Notes: generated by a model not told the origin, from the sequence alone. 64,000 nt of DNA from Pigmentiphaga kullae (GCF_004216695.1 NZ_SGXC01000003.1:1-64000); one strand, 5' to 3'; numbered from the stretch's first letter, positions 40,149 to 48,536 are shown. Made by a program: numbers and translations.

Positions 40149-40975
40149 TGCGCGTCCCGCTGGTATTCGCCGTAGCCGGGGCGATAGGTCTTGTCGTCCA
40201 GGAACTGGGTCATGGCCTGTTCGCGTCCGCCCTCGGTATCCATGAAGCGCATCTCGCGTTCCTTGGCCAGCAGGTAGTCGGCGGCCTGGTCCACGCTCAT
40301 GCCGCGCACCAGGCGCAGGCTTTCCTTGATGGTGCGCAGCGTCTGCGGATTCTTGCGCGCCAGCGAGGCGGCCAGTTCCTCGGTGCGCGCGCGCAGGCGC
40401 TCGAGCGGCACCGATTCGGTCACCAGCCGCATCTGCGCGGCGGTCTTGCCGTTGAAGGGATCGCCCGTCATCGCGTAGTAGACGGCGTCGCGGTAGGCCA
40501 GCCCGTCGACGATGACCTTGCCGACCAGGCCGCCGGGCAGGATGCCCCAGTTCACCTCGGACAGGCCGAACTGGGCCTCGTCGGCCGCGATGGCGAAATC
40601 GCAGGCGAACAACTGCACGAAGGCGCCGCCGTAGCAGTGCCCGTTCACCATGGCGATGGTGGGCTTGGGAAAGCTGCTGAGCAGGGTCCAGCGCCATTCG
40701 TGATTGGCCAGCCGGGCCAGGTGCCGCTCCTTGGGCTTGTCGTCCAGCGCGCGGAAGAACAGGCCGATGTCCTGGCCGGCGCACCAGCTGTCGCCCGCGC
40801 CGGTCAGCACCAGCACGCGCACCGCGGGCTCCTCGGCCAGTTCCTTGAGCACATCCACCATTTCGAAGTGCAGGTCCGGGCTCATCGCGTTGCGCTTGTC
40901 GGGGCGGTTCAGCGTGACCCAGCCTATGCCGTTGGCGATCTCGACTTTGACGTTCTTCAACCGATCGAATTGCAT
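40145..40975 (-). CDS. hydroxycinnamoyl-CoA hydratase-lyase-like crotonase
   Basis: 276-residue crotonase-fold enzyme closely resembling p-hydroxycinnamoyl(feruloyl)-CoA hydratase/lyase, which turns feruloyl- or coumaroyl-CoA into an aromatic aldehyde plus acetyl-CoA. Shared segments: EWRW near 93, GLSEVNWGILPGG with the catalytic Glu140, and DTEGGREQAMTQFLDDK at the C-terminus. By a by-eye alignment to the Pseudomonas enzyme, the residues at the Ser123 and Tyr239 positions, which contact the phenol hydroxyl, are Val120 and Leu236 here, suggesting a different ring pattern. ATG 40975; the frame continues upstream only through unrelated sequence. Confidence 0.82.
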   Translation of the reverse strand: MQFDRLKNVKVEIANGIGWVTLNRPDKRNAMSPDLHFEMVDVLKELAEEPAVRVLVLTGAGDSWCAGQDIGLFFRALDDKPKERHLARLANHEWRWTLLSSFPKPTIAMVNGHCYGGAFVQLFACDFAIAADEAQFGLSEVNWGILPGGLVGKVIVDGLAYRDAVYYAMTGDPFNGKTAAQMRLVTESVPLERLRARTEELAASLARKNPQTLRTIKESLRLVRGMSVDQAADYLLAKEREMRFMDTEGGREQAMTQFLDDKTYRPGYGEYQRDAQ

Positions 40976-40992
40976 GCTTGTCTCTTCCTGGT

Positions 40993-42444
40993 TCAAAGCG
41001 TGATGTAGACGTTCTTCAATTGCGTGTAGGACACCAGTTCCTCGAAGGATTCCTCGCGGTTGTTGCCCGACTGCTTGTATCCGCCGAAGGGCGCGGGGAA
41101 GAAATGCTTGGCCGCGTTGTTGACCCAGACGTAGCCCGCTTCGAAGCGGCCGGCGGCGCGGTGGGCCGTGTCGAGCCGCGTGGTGTAGACGCCGGCGGCC
41201 AGGCCGTATTCCAGCGAGTTGACCTGTTCGAACATCTCGTCCTCGTCCGACCACTTGAGGATGGACAGCACCGGGCCGAAGATTTCTTCGCGCGCGATGC
41301 GCATGTCCATGGTCACGTCGGTGAACACGGTGGGTTCGATGAAGTGTCCGTTGGCCAGCTCGGCGCCGCCGGGATGCCTGCCGCCCGCCGCCAGCCGGGC
41401 GCCTTCCTGCCTGCCCAGCTCGATGTAGTGCATGATCTTGTCGTACTGCTCGCGCGAGACGATGGCGCCCATGGTCGTGGCCTTGTCGGTGGGCAGGCCG
41501 GGGCGATAGACGCGCACGCCTTCCAGCACGCCCTGGACCACCTGGTCGTAGACCGATTCGTGCACGAACAGCCGCGTGGTCGAGCTGCACGCCTGGCCGC
41601 ACCAGGTGAAGCACATGCCGGCCACGGCGCCCTTGATCGCGCGCTCCAGGTCCGCGTCGGGATAGACCACCAGCGCGTTCTTGCCGCCCAGCTCCAGGCT
41701 GACGTGCTTGAGGTGCTCGGCGGCGCCGCGCGCGATGGCCTTGCCGGTGGCGATGCTGCCGATCAGCGTGACCTTGGGTACCAGCGGGTGGTCCACCAGC
41801 GCCTGGCCGCATTCGGTGCCGCCCGACAGCACGTTGATGACCCCGGGGGGCGCGATGCCGTCTATCAGCTCCATCAGCCGGTAGGCCGACAGCGGCGCCT
41901 GCACCGGCGGCTTCATGATGACGGTGTTGCCGGCCGCGACCGCCGCCGCCAGCCGGCTGGCCGTGAACATCATGGGGTGGTTGTAGGCGACGATGCGGGC
42001 GCAGACGCCGTAGGGCTCGCGCACCGTCATGTCGATGACGCCTTCGCCCATGGGAATGGTGGAGCCGCGAAGCTCATGGACCAGGCCGGCGAAGTAGTCG
42101 ATGAGCTGGGTGGCGATGTCGACGTCGTTCATCAGCGCGGATACGGGGTTGCCGCAGTCGATGGCGTCGATCATGGCCAGTTCCTCGCGGTGCTCGCGCA
42201 TGACCTGGGCGATGCGGCGCAGGACCGTGGCGCGTTCGCCGGGCGCGGTGCGCCGCCACGAGCGGTAGGCCTCGTGCGCGGCCCGCACGGCCGCATCGAC
42301 GTCGGCGCGGCTGGCCACTGCGCAGGGGCCCAGGTTCTCGCCGGTGGACGGGCTGAAGGAGTCGGCATAGCCGCCTTCCGGGCGATGCCAGGCGCCGCCG
42401 TAATACAGGTCGCGGTGCCTGGGCAGCAGTTTCTCGATGGACAT
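40993..42444 (-). CDS. aldehyde dehydrogenase (aromatic aldehyde type)
   Basis: 483-residue class I aldehyde dehydrogenase: catalytic Asn in VAYNHPMM, Glu in LELGGKNA and Cys in CGQACSSTTRLFVHE. It resembles betaine/aromatic aldehyde dehydrogenases. Next to the hydratase-lyase gene (17-base gap) it is the natural candidate to oxidise the aromatic aldehyde released by side-chain cleavage to a benzoate-type acid. A strong AGGAGGAA site precedes ATG 42444. Confidence 0.88.
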   Translation of the reverse strand: MSIEKLLPRHRDLYYGGAWHRPEGGYADSFSPSTGENLGPCAVASRADVDAAVRAAHEAYRSWRRTAPGERATVLRRIAQVMREHREELAMIDAIDCGNPVSALMNDVDIATQLIDYFAGLVHELRGSTIPMGEGVIDMTVREPYGVCARIVAYNHPMMFTASRLAAAVAAGNTVIMKPPVQAPLSAYRLMELIDGIAPPGVINVLSGGTECGQALVDHPLVPKVTLIGSIATGKAIARGAAEHLKHVSLELGGKNALVVYPDADLERAIKGAVAGMCFTWCGQACSSTTRLFVHESVYDQVVQGVLEGVRVYRPGLPTDKATTMGAIVSREQYDKIMHYIELGRQEGARLAAGGRHPGGAELANGHFIEPTVFTDVTMDMRIAREEIFGPVLSILKWSDEDEMFEQVNSLEYGLAAGVYTTRLDTAHRAAGRFEAGYVWVNNAAKHFFPAPFGGYKQSGNNREESFEELVSYTQLKNVYITL

Positions 42445-42494
42445 GGTCTTCCTCCTGGGTCGTTGTTGTCGTGTCGTATCGGGTCGCGGCCGGG

Positions 42495-43343
42495 TCAGTC
42501 CGCGGGCAGGAAGGCGCGCAGCACGCGCGCCAGCCCCTCGGGGTTGTCGCCGGCCAGGTCGTGGCTGCCGTCTATCTCTTGCGCTTGGCAGCGCGGGTTG
42601 GCCAGCCGCAGCTTGTCCAGCGTGGGCGCTTCGAACATGTCGGACCGGCTGCCGCGCACGAACAGCGCGGGCACTTGCAGTTCCCTGACCATGGCCCACA
42701 GGTCCGGTCCGGGCGCGGCAGGCTTGCCCTGCAGGGTCTGGCGGAAGCTGTCGCGGAAGTGCAGGTCGCGCTTGAGTTCGTAGCCGCCGGGCACGGGCCG
42801 CAGGAAGGCCTCGTAGCGTTTCCGGGCGGGCGCGTTCGCGGGCAGGCCGGCGGGCAGGCCGTGGTAGGCCAGCGCCTCGTCCACCGACGCGAACACGTCC
42901 GGCTGGTTGCCGATGCGCAGGGCGACGTTGCGGCGGCCGGCGGCGGCCACGTCGGGCGCGAAGTCCAGGCAGGCCAGCGCCGCCACGCGTTCGGGGTGCC
43001 AGTGCGCGGTGCACAGGCAGATGCGTCCGCCCATGGAGTGGCCGGCCAGCACCGCGCGCGGCCATTGCAGATGGTCGAGCACGGCGACGAGGTCGCCGGC
43101 GAAGTCGCGCAGGTCGTAGTGCCGGTCGGGGCTGCGGGTGGAGTCGCCGAAGCCGCGCAGGTCGACGGCGACCACTTCGCGGTCGATGGCCAGGGCTTCG
43201 GCGATGCCGGTCCAGTCGTACGAGAAATACGACAGGCCGTGCGCGATGAGGACGGGCGTGGCGCCGGGGGCGCCGAAGCGGCGGTAGAAGATCTCGACGT
43301 CGCCGCTGCGGGCGGTGCCGGTGCGATGGGTGGTGGGGGCCAT
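42495..43343 (-). CDS. alpha/beta hydrolase, candidate meta-cleavage product hydrolase
   Basis: 282-residue alpha/beta-hydrolase. Catalytic triad by position: Ser103 in AGHSMGGR, Asp235 in GSRSDMFEAP and His261 in DGSHDLAGD; oxyanion region AHGLSYFSYDW. It adjoins an MhpB-type ring-cleavage dioxygenase, the normal partner of a C-C bond hydrolase (MhpC/BphD type), which is its likely role; esterase activity is an alternative. ATG 43343 was chosen; a longer frame upstream overlaps the dioxygenase gene. Confidence 0.78.
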   Translation of the reverse strand: MAPTTHRTGTARSGDVEIFYRRFGAPGATPVLIAHGLSYFSYDWTGIAEALAIDREVVAVDLRGFGDSTRSPDRHYDLRDFAGDLVAVLDHLQWPRAVLAGHSMGGRICLCTAHWHPERVAALACLDFAPDVAAAGRRNVALRIGNQPDVFASVDEALAYHGLPAGLPANAPARKRYEAFLRPVPGGYELKRDLHFRDSFRQTLQGKPAAPGPDLWAMVRELQVPALFVRGSRSDMFEAPTLDKLRLANPRCQAQEIDGSHDLAGDNPEGLARVLRAFLPAD

Positions 43344-43375
43344 GGTGTGTCCTGGTCGATTCGTGGCGGGGTTTT

Positions 43376-44314
43376 TCAGCCGGCGGTGACGATGCCCATG
43401 CCGGTCAGCCACTCGGGAATGATCCGGTAATAGCGCACCTGCATGGGATGCGTCTCGATCGCGCGCGCGGCGGCCGCGGCGGCGACCCAGGCCCGGATCT
43501 CGTGTCCGCCGAAGCCGCCCTGGCGGTCGATCTCGGCGTCGTCGATGGCATCCAGGGCATCGGTGTCGTAGGCGCACAGCTTGGCCATGAAGGCCTCGTC
43601 CCAGGCGCGGTCGGGCGGCATGCACGGTCCCTTGCCGGCGACCAGATCGCGGCCGGCCCGGATCACGCGGGCCTCGCGCGCGGCCAGTTCCTCGGCCGTG
43701 GGGGTATGCCGCTTCACGAGCCGTTGCGCGATGTCGTGCGGCACCTGGCGCAGGCGCGGCGTGGGAGGATCGTGCGACAGGCCGCCCGAGCCGATGAAGG
43801 TCACGCGCAGGCCGCGCGTGGCCAGGAAGCGGCCCACGGCCTCGCCGAACAGGCGCGACCGGCGCATGGACGGGCGCGGGTCGGCGGCGCAGTTCAGGAA
43901 GATGGGCAGGACGTCGTAGCGCGCCAGCGCGCCGGTCAACTGGGTCAGCGAGATGGCGTTGCCGTGGTCCACGCACATGTCGTAGGAAATGGCGGTGTCC
44001 AGGTCCTGGCGATGCAGTGCGCGGGCGCATTCCAGCGCCAGGTCGGTAGGCACGCGCAGCGGACCGCCGGGCAGCCCCCAGTCACGCGTGCCGTGCGCCG
44101 CCAGCCCCAGGCAGAACGCGGGCATCAGGTCGTAGAAGAAACCGTTGAAATGGTCGGGGCCGAAGCTGACCACGAGGTCCGGCGCGAAGGCATGGACTTC
44201 GCGCGAGATTTTTTCCATCTGGTCGAAGAATGCGCGCTGGCCCTCGGGGTCGGACGCCTCGATGTCCGCCAGCATGAGCGGACTGTGCGAGCAGCAGATC
44301 AGTTGCGCGGGCAT
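43376..44314 (-). CDS. class III extradiol ring-cleavage dioxygenase, MhpB type
   Basis: 312-residue LigB-superfamily dioxygenase similar to 2,3-dihydroxyphenylpropionate 1,2-dioxygenase: start MPAQLICCSHSPLM, then VSFGPDHFNGFFYDLMPAFC (about 49-68), catalytic His117 in CVDHGNAISL and His181 in GSGGLSHDPPTP. The non-heme Fe(II) enzyme opens a catechol ring adjacent to the hydroxyls. The neighbouring hydrolase would then split the product. The natural substrate may differ from the E. coli enzyme because the rest of the mhp pathway is absent. Confidence 0.9.
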   Translation of the reverse strand: MPAQLICCSHSPLMLADIEASDPEGQRAFFDQMEKISREVHAFAPDLVVSFGPDHFNGFFYDLMPAFCLGLAAHGTRDWGLPGGPLRVPTDLALECARALHRQDLDTAISYDMCVDHGNAISLTQLTGALARYDVLPIFLNCAADPRPSMRRSRLFGEAVGRFLATRGLRVTFIGSGGLSHDPPTPRLRQVPHDIAQRLVKRHTPTAEELAAREARVIRAGRDLVAGKGPCMPPDRAWDEAFMAKLCAYDTDALDAIDDAEIDRQGGFGGHEIRAWVAAAAAARAIETHPMQVRYYRIIPEWLTGMGIVTAG

Positions 44315-44324
44315 GGACGGGCTC

Positions 44325-45317
44325 CTAGATGTGGACGGGATCGAGCGTGCTGGCCGCGAACAGTTCGTCCACGCCCAGTTGCCGGACGGCCAGCCCCTGT
44401 TCGTACGAATAGCGCGTCATCGCTTCCAGCGTCTTGCGGTTGGCGTCCACGCCGTAGGGCCAGAAGTCCCGGCCCATGACGGCCTCGGTCGACTCCAGCT
44501 CGGCGGTCACCCACGGCAGCCCGATCTTCAGCGCCGTGACTTCGCGCAGGTCGCGCTCGGCGATTTCCTTGGCCTGGGCGAACGCCTTGTACAGGCTGGA
44601 AGGCAGCCACGGATGTGCCTGGGCGAGATCCTGGCGCACGCCCAGCGCATGCATGATGGGAAACAGGCCGGTGCGGGCGTAGTACGCCTGCTCGACCGCG
44701 CGGTAATCGGGATACAGGCGCCGGACCTTGGGATGGCCGTCGATCAGGCACGAGGGCGCGCGGGCGGAGATGACCGCGTCCAGCTCCCCGTTCGCCAGCA
44801 GGCTGGACAGCGAGCGGCCCTCGGGCGCGCTCGACAGCGGGAAGCCGGGCGGGAGGTTGAGCGGAAACTTGTCCTTGCGGCCATACTGTTCCAGGCCGCC
44901 CTGGACCCAGTCGATGTCGGCGGCCTCGATGCCGTACTCGTCCTTCAGGAAGCCGCGCACCCACAGCACGGCGGACATCTGGTACTCGGGCAGGCCGATG
45001 CGCTTGCCGCGCAGGTCGGCCGCGCTGGCGATGCCGCGGTCGTTGCGGATGTAGATGGCGGAGTGGCGGAAGGTGCGCGACAGAAAGACGGGCAGGGCGA
45101 CGTAGGGCGCGATGCCGCGCGACAGCGCGATCAGGAAGGGGCTGAAGCCGATCTCGGCGACGTCGAATTCCCCGTGGAAATAGGCGCGGTGGAAACACTC
45201 TTCCACCGGCATGGGAAGGTAGTTGACCTCGCAGCCTTCGACGGTGACTCGGCCGTCCAGTAGCGGACGGACCCGGTCATAGTCCCAGGTGGCGATGGTG
45301 ATGGGTAAGCGGGCCAT
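44325..45317 (-). CDS. 4,5-dihydroxyphthalate decarboxylase-like / NMT1-type substrate-binding protein
   Basis: 330-residue protein without a signal peptide, similar to proteins annotated as 4,5-dihydroxyphthalate decarboxylase and to the NMT1/THI5 periplasmic-binding fold: ITIATWDYDRVRPLLDGRV, FDVAEIGFSPFLIALSRG, and LRGKRIGLPEYQMSAVLWVRG. The lack of a leader favours an enzyme or cytosolic binding protein over a transporter receptor. In this cluster it may remove a ring carboxyl group to form the catechol for the dioxygenase (inference). It is the first gene of the operon, just inside the 45351-45400 dyad. Confidence 0.75.
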   Translation of the reverse strand: MARLPITIATWDYDRVRPLLDGRVTVEGCEVNYLPMPVEECFHRAYFHGEFDVAEIGFSPFLIALSRGIAPYVALPVFLSRTFRHSAIYIRNDRGIASAADLRGKRIGLPEYQMSAVLWVRGFLKDEYGIEAADIDWVQGGLEQYGRKDKFPLNLPPGFPLSSAPEGRSLSSLLANGELDAVISARAPSCLIDGHPKVRRLYPDYRAVEQAYYARTGLFPIMHALGVRQDLAQAHPWLPSSLYKAFAQAKEIAERDLREVTALKIGLPWVTAELESTEAVMGRDFWPYGVDANRKTLEAMTRYSYEQGLAVRQLGVDELFAASTLDPVHI

Positions 45318-45350
45318 GATGCTCCTGCGGTTCGATCATCGGCGCCCATT

Positions 45351-45400
45351 CTAGACCTCAAAAAATCAAAAGTATAGATTTTTGAGTTTTAGAGGTTTAG
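45351..45400. promoter_or_regulatory. 50-bp nested dyad, candidate operator (and minus-strand -10)
   Basis: Inner arms CTCAAAAAATC (45357-45367) and GATTTTTGAG (45377-45386), and outer arms CTAGACCTCAAAA (45351-45363) against TTTTAGAGGTTTAG (45387-45400), form a nested, nearly perfect inverted repeat in the divergent region between the aromatic operon and a Bug gene. On the minus strand TATACT (45376-45371) sits in the centre as a possible -10 box. Very AT-rich. Likely target of the GntR/UTRA regulator at 37.1-37.8 kb (inference). Confidence 0.6.
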
Positions 45401-45467
45401 CATCGAGTCTGCGCATGCCGGAACCATCCATTCGAAGACACGGGCGTGCGTATACGAGGAGACTTCC

Positions 45468-46436
45468 ATGCACCGATCCATCGCGCGTTGCGCGCTTGCC
45501 GCCGTGTTCGTCTGCGCGTCCGCGGCGGCCCAGAAACCTTCCTATCCCGACCGGCCCGTGCGGGTGGTCGTGCCCTATGGACCCGGCACGGCGCCCGACC
45601 TGATCGCGCGCGTCGTGAGCGAACAACTGTCGCGCCAGACCGGCCAGTCCTTCGTGGTCGAGAACAAGCTGGGCGCCGGCGGCAAGATAGGCACCGAGGC
45701 CGTGGCCGACGCCAAGGCCGACGGCTATACGCTGCTGCTGGGCGGCAAGGACACGCACGGCATCCTGACCCATCTCTATCCCGATTGGCGCATCAAGCCG
45801 GAGAAGGACTTCGCGCCCGTCGCGCTGCTGGCCCGTATCCAGAACGTGCTGCTGGCCAGCCCCAAGCTGCCGGCCTCGAATCCGCAGGAGTTCCTGGCCC
45901 TGGCCAGGCAGAAGGAGCTGCGCTACGGCACGCCCGGCGTCGGCACCAACCTGCATCTGGCCGCCGCCTATCTGCAAAGCAACTATGGGCTGAAGCTGCT
46001 GCACATTCCGTACAGCCGCAGTTTCGCCGAGGCCTTGCCGGCGCTGGCGCGCGGCGAGCTGGACCTGGTGGTGGCCGGCCTGCCGCCGGCCATGCCGCTG
46101 CTCAAGGACGGCCGCATCAAGGCCATCGCCGTGACAGGCACCCAGCGTTCGCGCTTCGCGCCGGACATCCCCACCTTCGCCGAATCCGGCGTGTCGGGCC
46201 TGGAGTCGGGCGGCTGGTTCGCGCTGTTCGCCCCCAAGGGCACGCCCCAGGCCGCCGTGGATGCATTGTCGAAAATGGTGGCGACCGCGCTGCGCGAGCC
46301 CGCCGTGACGGAGAAACTGTCCGGCGTCTACGCCGACCCGGCCCCCTCGTCACCCGCCGAACTGGCCAAGCTGGTCGCCGACGAAACGCAGCGCTGGGGC
46401 AAGGTCGTGGCCGAAACCGGCATAAAACTCGAGTAG
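45468..46436 (+). CDS. Bug-type periplasmic receptor
   Basis: 322-residue tripartite tricarboxylate transporter receptor with a Sec signal peptide (residues 1-21, ends ASAAAQ), YPDRPVRVVVPYGPGTAPDL and VVENKLGAGGKIGTEAVADA. It binds a small solute in the periplasm. It is transcribed divergently from the aromatic operon across the shared dyad at 45351-45400, so it may belong to the same regulon and take up the pathway's substrate. AGGAGA precedes the ATG. Confidence 0.87.
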   Translation: MHRSIARCALAAVFVCASAAAQKPSYPDRPVRVVVPYGPGTAPDLIARVVSEQLSRQTGQSFVVENKLGAGGKIGTEAVADAKADGYTLLLGGKDTHGILTHLYPDWRIKPEKDFAPVALLARIQNVLLASPKLPASNPQEFLALARQKELRYGTPGVGTNLHLAAAYLQSNYGLKLLHIPYSRSFAEALPALARGELDLVVAGLPPAMPLLKDGRIKAIAVTGTQRSRFAPDIPTFAESGVSGLESGGWFALFAPKGTPQAAVDALSKMVATALREPAVTEKLSGVYADPAPSSPAELAKLVADETQRWGKVVAETGIKLE

Positions 46437-46687
46437 GGGGAGGCCCACCCCCTACGCCCTTCGGGCGCCCCGGAAGGAAAGCCCACCCCACGCGGCCTAT
46501 GGCCGCGCCCCTCAAGGGGCGGCGCTGGCGGACCGGCAAAGCCGGATCCGCGGCGCCCAGGATCAAAGCAAGCATGCGGTGCTCCGCACCGAGAATGACG
46601 ACACAGACCACGACACGGTGGATCCGGCTCCGCCGGTCCACCGCCGTCGGCCCCCTGGGGGGCGCGCGTGAGCGCGTAGGGGGGGGC
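46437..46687. repeat. REP-like inverted-repeat element between converging genes
   Basis: The 250-base gap is an imperfect inverted repeat. Outer ends CCCCCTACGCCC...GGGCGCCCC (46448-46472) and GGGGGGCGCG...GCGCGTAGGGGGGG (46657-46686) mirror each other; inner arms GACCGGCAAAGCCGGATCC (46531-46549) and GGATCCGGCTCCGCCGGTCC (46620-46639) do as well. Hairpins CGCGGCC-TAT-GGCCGCG (about 46491-46507) and CGGTGC-TCC-GCACCG (about 46577-46591) lie between. No transposase. This looks like a paired REP/BIME or a small MITE; copies elsewhere in the genome would be expected. Confidence 0.65.
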
Positions 46688-47529
46688 TAAAACAATACCG
46701 TCGACAGCTTCCGGCGGTACTGCGAGACCAGCTCGGGCTGGGCCGAGGCCATGTCGAAGACGGCGATCAGGGTCTTGCGGCCGATCTCTTCCTGGAAAGC
46801 GCGGTCGCGGCGGACGATCTCCAGCAGTTCGTCCATCGCGCCGGCCCAGGCGCGGCGCGCGATGCGCTTGTTGGCCAGGTCCAGGCGCGCCTGCAGGTCG
46901 GCGGGGTTCTGTTCGATGCGGGCCAGCAGTTCGGTTTCCTCGGGCGAGTCCTGCGCCTGCTCGACCGCGTTCAGCGCGGTCTCCAGGTTGGCGTAGTGGG
47001 GATCGGCCTTGGCCTGCGGGGTCAGCAGCGCGAACTGCGCCTTGGCGTCCTCGGGGCGGCCGGTGGTCAGCAAGAGCTCGACGTAGTCCATGCGCGCCGG
47101 GTCATAGGCCGCGTCCAGGACCAGCGCCGCGCGCAGGTGCTTTTCGGCGGTGGGGACGTCTCCGGCCTGCATGGCGGCCATGGCCTGCTGGTGTTCCTGC
47201 TCGTGGGGCAGCGGCAGCAGGCGGTCGATGAAGGCGCGGACCTGGCCTTCCGGCAGCGCGCCGTTGAACTGGTCGACCGGGCGTCCGTCCAGAATGGCGA
47301 CCACCAGGGGAATGCTGCGCGCCTGGAAGTGAGCGGCCAATTGCTGGTTTTCGTCGACGTTGACCTTGACCAGCTTGAAGGCGCCGCCATAGTCGCGCTC
47401 CAGCTTTTCGAGAATGGGAGTGAGCGAACGGCAGGGGCCGCACCAGGGGGCCCAGAAATCGACCAAAACCGGCTTTTCGCGCGAGGCCTGCAAGACCTCG
47501 GCTTCGAAATTGGCTAGCGTGACATCCAT
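46687..47529 (-). CDS. cnoX: thioredoxin-domain protein with TPR tail (CnoX/YbbN-like)
   Basis: 280-residue protein: an N-terminal thioredoxin domain (about 1-108) with intact active site WCGPC (Cys30, Cys33), then helical TPR-like repeats to the C-terminus (AEKHLRAALVLDAAYDPARM, ETELLARIEQNPADLQARLD). This is the architecture of CnoX (YbbN), a chaperedoxin that protects GroEL/DnaK clients. E. coli CnoX has lost the redox CXXC motif, whereas this protein keeps it, so it may be an active reductase as well. Its stop lies inside the right end of the REP-like element. Confidence 0.85.
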   Translation of the reverse strand: MDVTLANFEAEVLQASREKPVLVDFWAPWCGPCRSLTPILEKLERDYGGAFKLVKVNVDENQQLAAHFQARSIPLVVAILDGRPVDQFNGALPEGQVRAFIDRLLPLPHEQEHQQAMAAMQAGDVPTAEKHLRAALVLDAAYDPARMDYVELLLTTGRPEDAKAQFALLTPQAKADPHYANLETALNAVEQAQDSPEETELLARIEQNPADLQARLDLANKRIARRAWAGAMDELLEIVRRDRAFQEEIGRKTLIAVFDMASAQPELVSQYRRKLSTVLF

Positions 47530-47576
47530 ACCGGAATCCTATGGCTATGAAGCAGTAAACAAACAGAGATTGTGCT

Positions 47577-48536
47577 TCATTTTTCCCGAGGATGGGCCGG
47601 GTCCCCGGTTGCGGCCGCATCGTGCGCGAAGGCCCGCAGGTAGGCCGTCAGGCGCCGTACGCCGGGCGTGGCGAGCTTGCGCGTGTGGGAGATCAGGTAG
47701 AACGACCGGTCGAGCCGGGGCAGTCCCGTGGGCAGCTCGATCAGTTCGCCGGTCGCCAGCATGTCGCTGACCACCCAGCGCGACAGGCAGGTGATGCCCA
47801 GTCCGCCTGCGGCGGCGCGCTTGATCGCTTCGGAGTTGCCGAACTCGATGCCCGACTTCATGTGGTGCAGGTGCGGCGTCAGCGCCTCGCGTATGGTCTC
47901 GCGGGTGCCCGAGCCTTCCTCGCGCAGCAGCCAGGTGGCGGCGCGCAACTGGGCGGTGGAGACCCGTCCGCCCGGCGGCGGCACGATGGGGTCGCGCGCC
48001 CCGGCCACGATCACGAGTTCGTCGGTCAGCCAGGGTTCCACGGTCAGCTCGGGCTGTTCGCACGGCCCCTCGACCAGGGCCAGGTCCAGCTCGAAGTTCA
48101 CCACCTGGAGGGCGATGGCCAGCGTGTTGGCGATGGCAACGTGGGCGGTCCATTGCGGCTGGCCGCTGTCGGCCAGGTCGCGCTGGAAGCCCGCCAGCAG
48201 GGTGGGCAGCACGTAGTTGCCGATGGTGGTGCTGGCGCCGATGCGCAGCACGCCCACGTGGCCCTGGCCGTCGCGGGCCCAGCGCTCGATCGCGGTGGCG
48301 CGGTCCAGCAGCTCGCGCGCCTGCGGCAGCAGTTCGCGGCCATTGTCGTTGAGCACCAGGCGCTTGCCGACCCGGTCGAACAGGGCCATGTCCAGGGCCC
48401 GCTCCAGGTCGTTCAGCGCCGCGCTGGTGGCGGACTGGGACAGCGCCACGGCCGCGGCCGCGGCGCTGGTGCTGCCGGTGTCGGCGACGGCGGCGAATAT
48501 CTGCAATTGGCGCAGGGTCAGGCGCAGGGCTTCCAT
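47577..48536 (-). CDS. LysR family transcriptional regulator (YeiE-like)
   Basis: 319-residue LysR regulator: N-terminal winged helix (residues 4-62; FAAVADTGSTSAAAAAVALS, SATSAALNDLERALDMALFD) and a C-terminal effector domain (about 90-300). It is divergent from a YeiH-family transporter gene, the same pairing as yeiE-yeiH in enterobacteria, where YeiE responds to sulfite/cysteine-related stress and iron; regulation of the adjacent transporter is therefore likely. ATG 48536 was preferred over an upstream ATG at 48623 because the HTH begins there and the upstream stretch is AT-rich promoter DNA. Confidence 0.88.
   Translation of the reverse strand: MEALRLTLRQLQIFAAVADTGSTSAAAAAVALSQSATSAALNDLERALDMALFDRVGKRLVLNDNGRELLPQARELLDRATAIERWARDGQGHVGVLRIGASTTIGNYVLPTLLAGFQRDLADSGQPQWTAHVAIANTLAIALQVVNFELDLALVEGPCEQPELTVEPWLTDELVIVAGARDPIVPPPGGRVSTAQLRAATWLLREEGSGTRETIREALTPHLHHMKSGIEFGNSEAIKRAAAGGLGITCLSRWVVSDMLATGELIELPTGLPRLDRSFYLISHTRKLATPGVRRLTAYLRAFAHDAAATGDPAHPREK

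Noticed and set aside
46437-46687. Hairpins in the 46.4-46.7 kb gap as an ordinary terminator
   Set aside because: Length, symmetry and paired arms exceed a terminator; classed as a repeat element, although it may also stop transcription.
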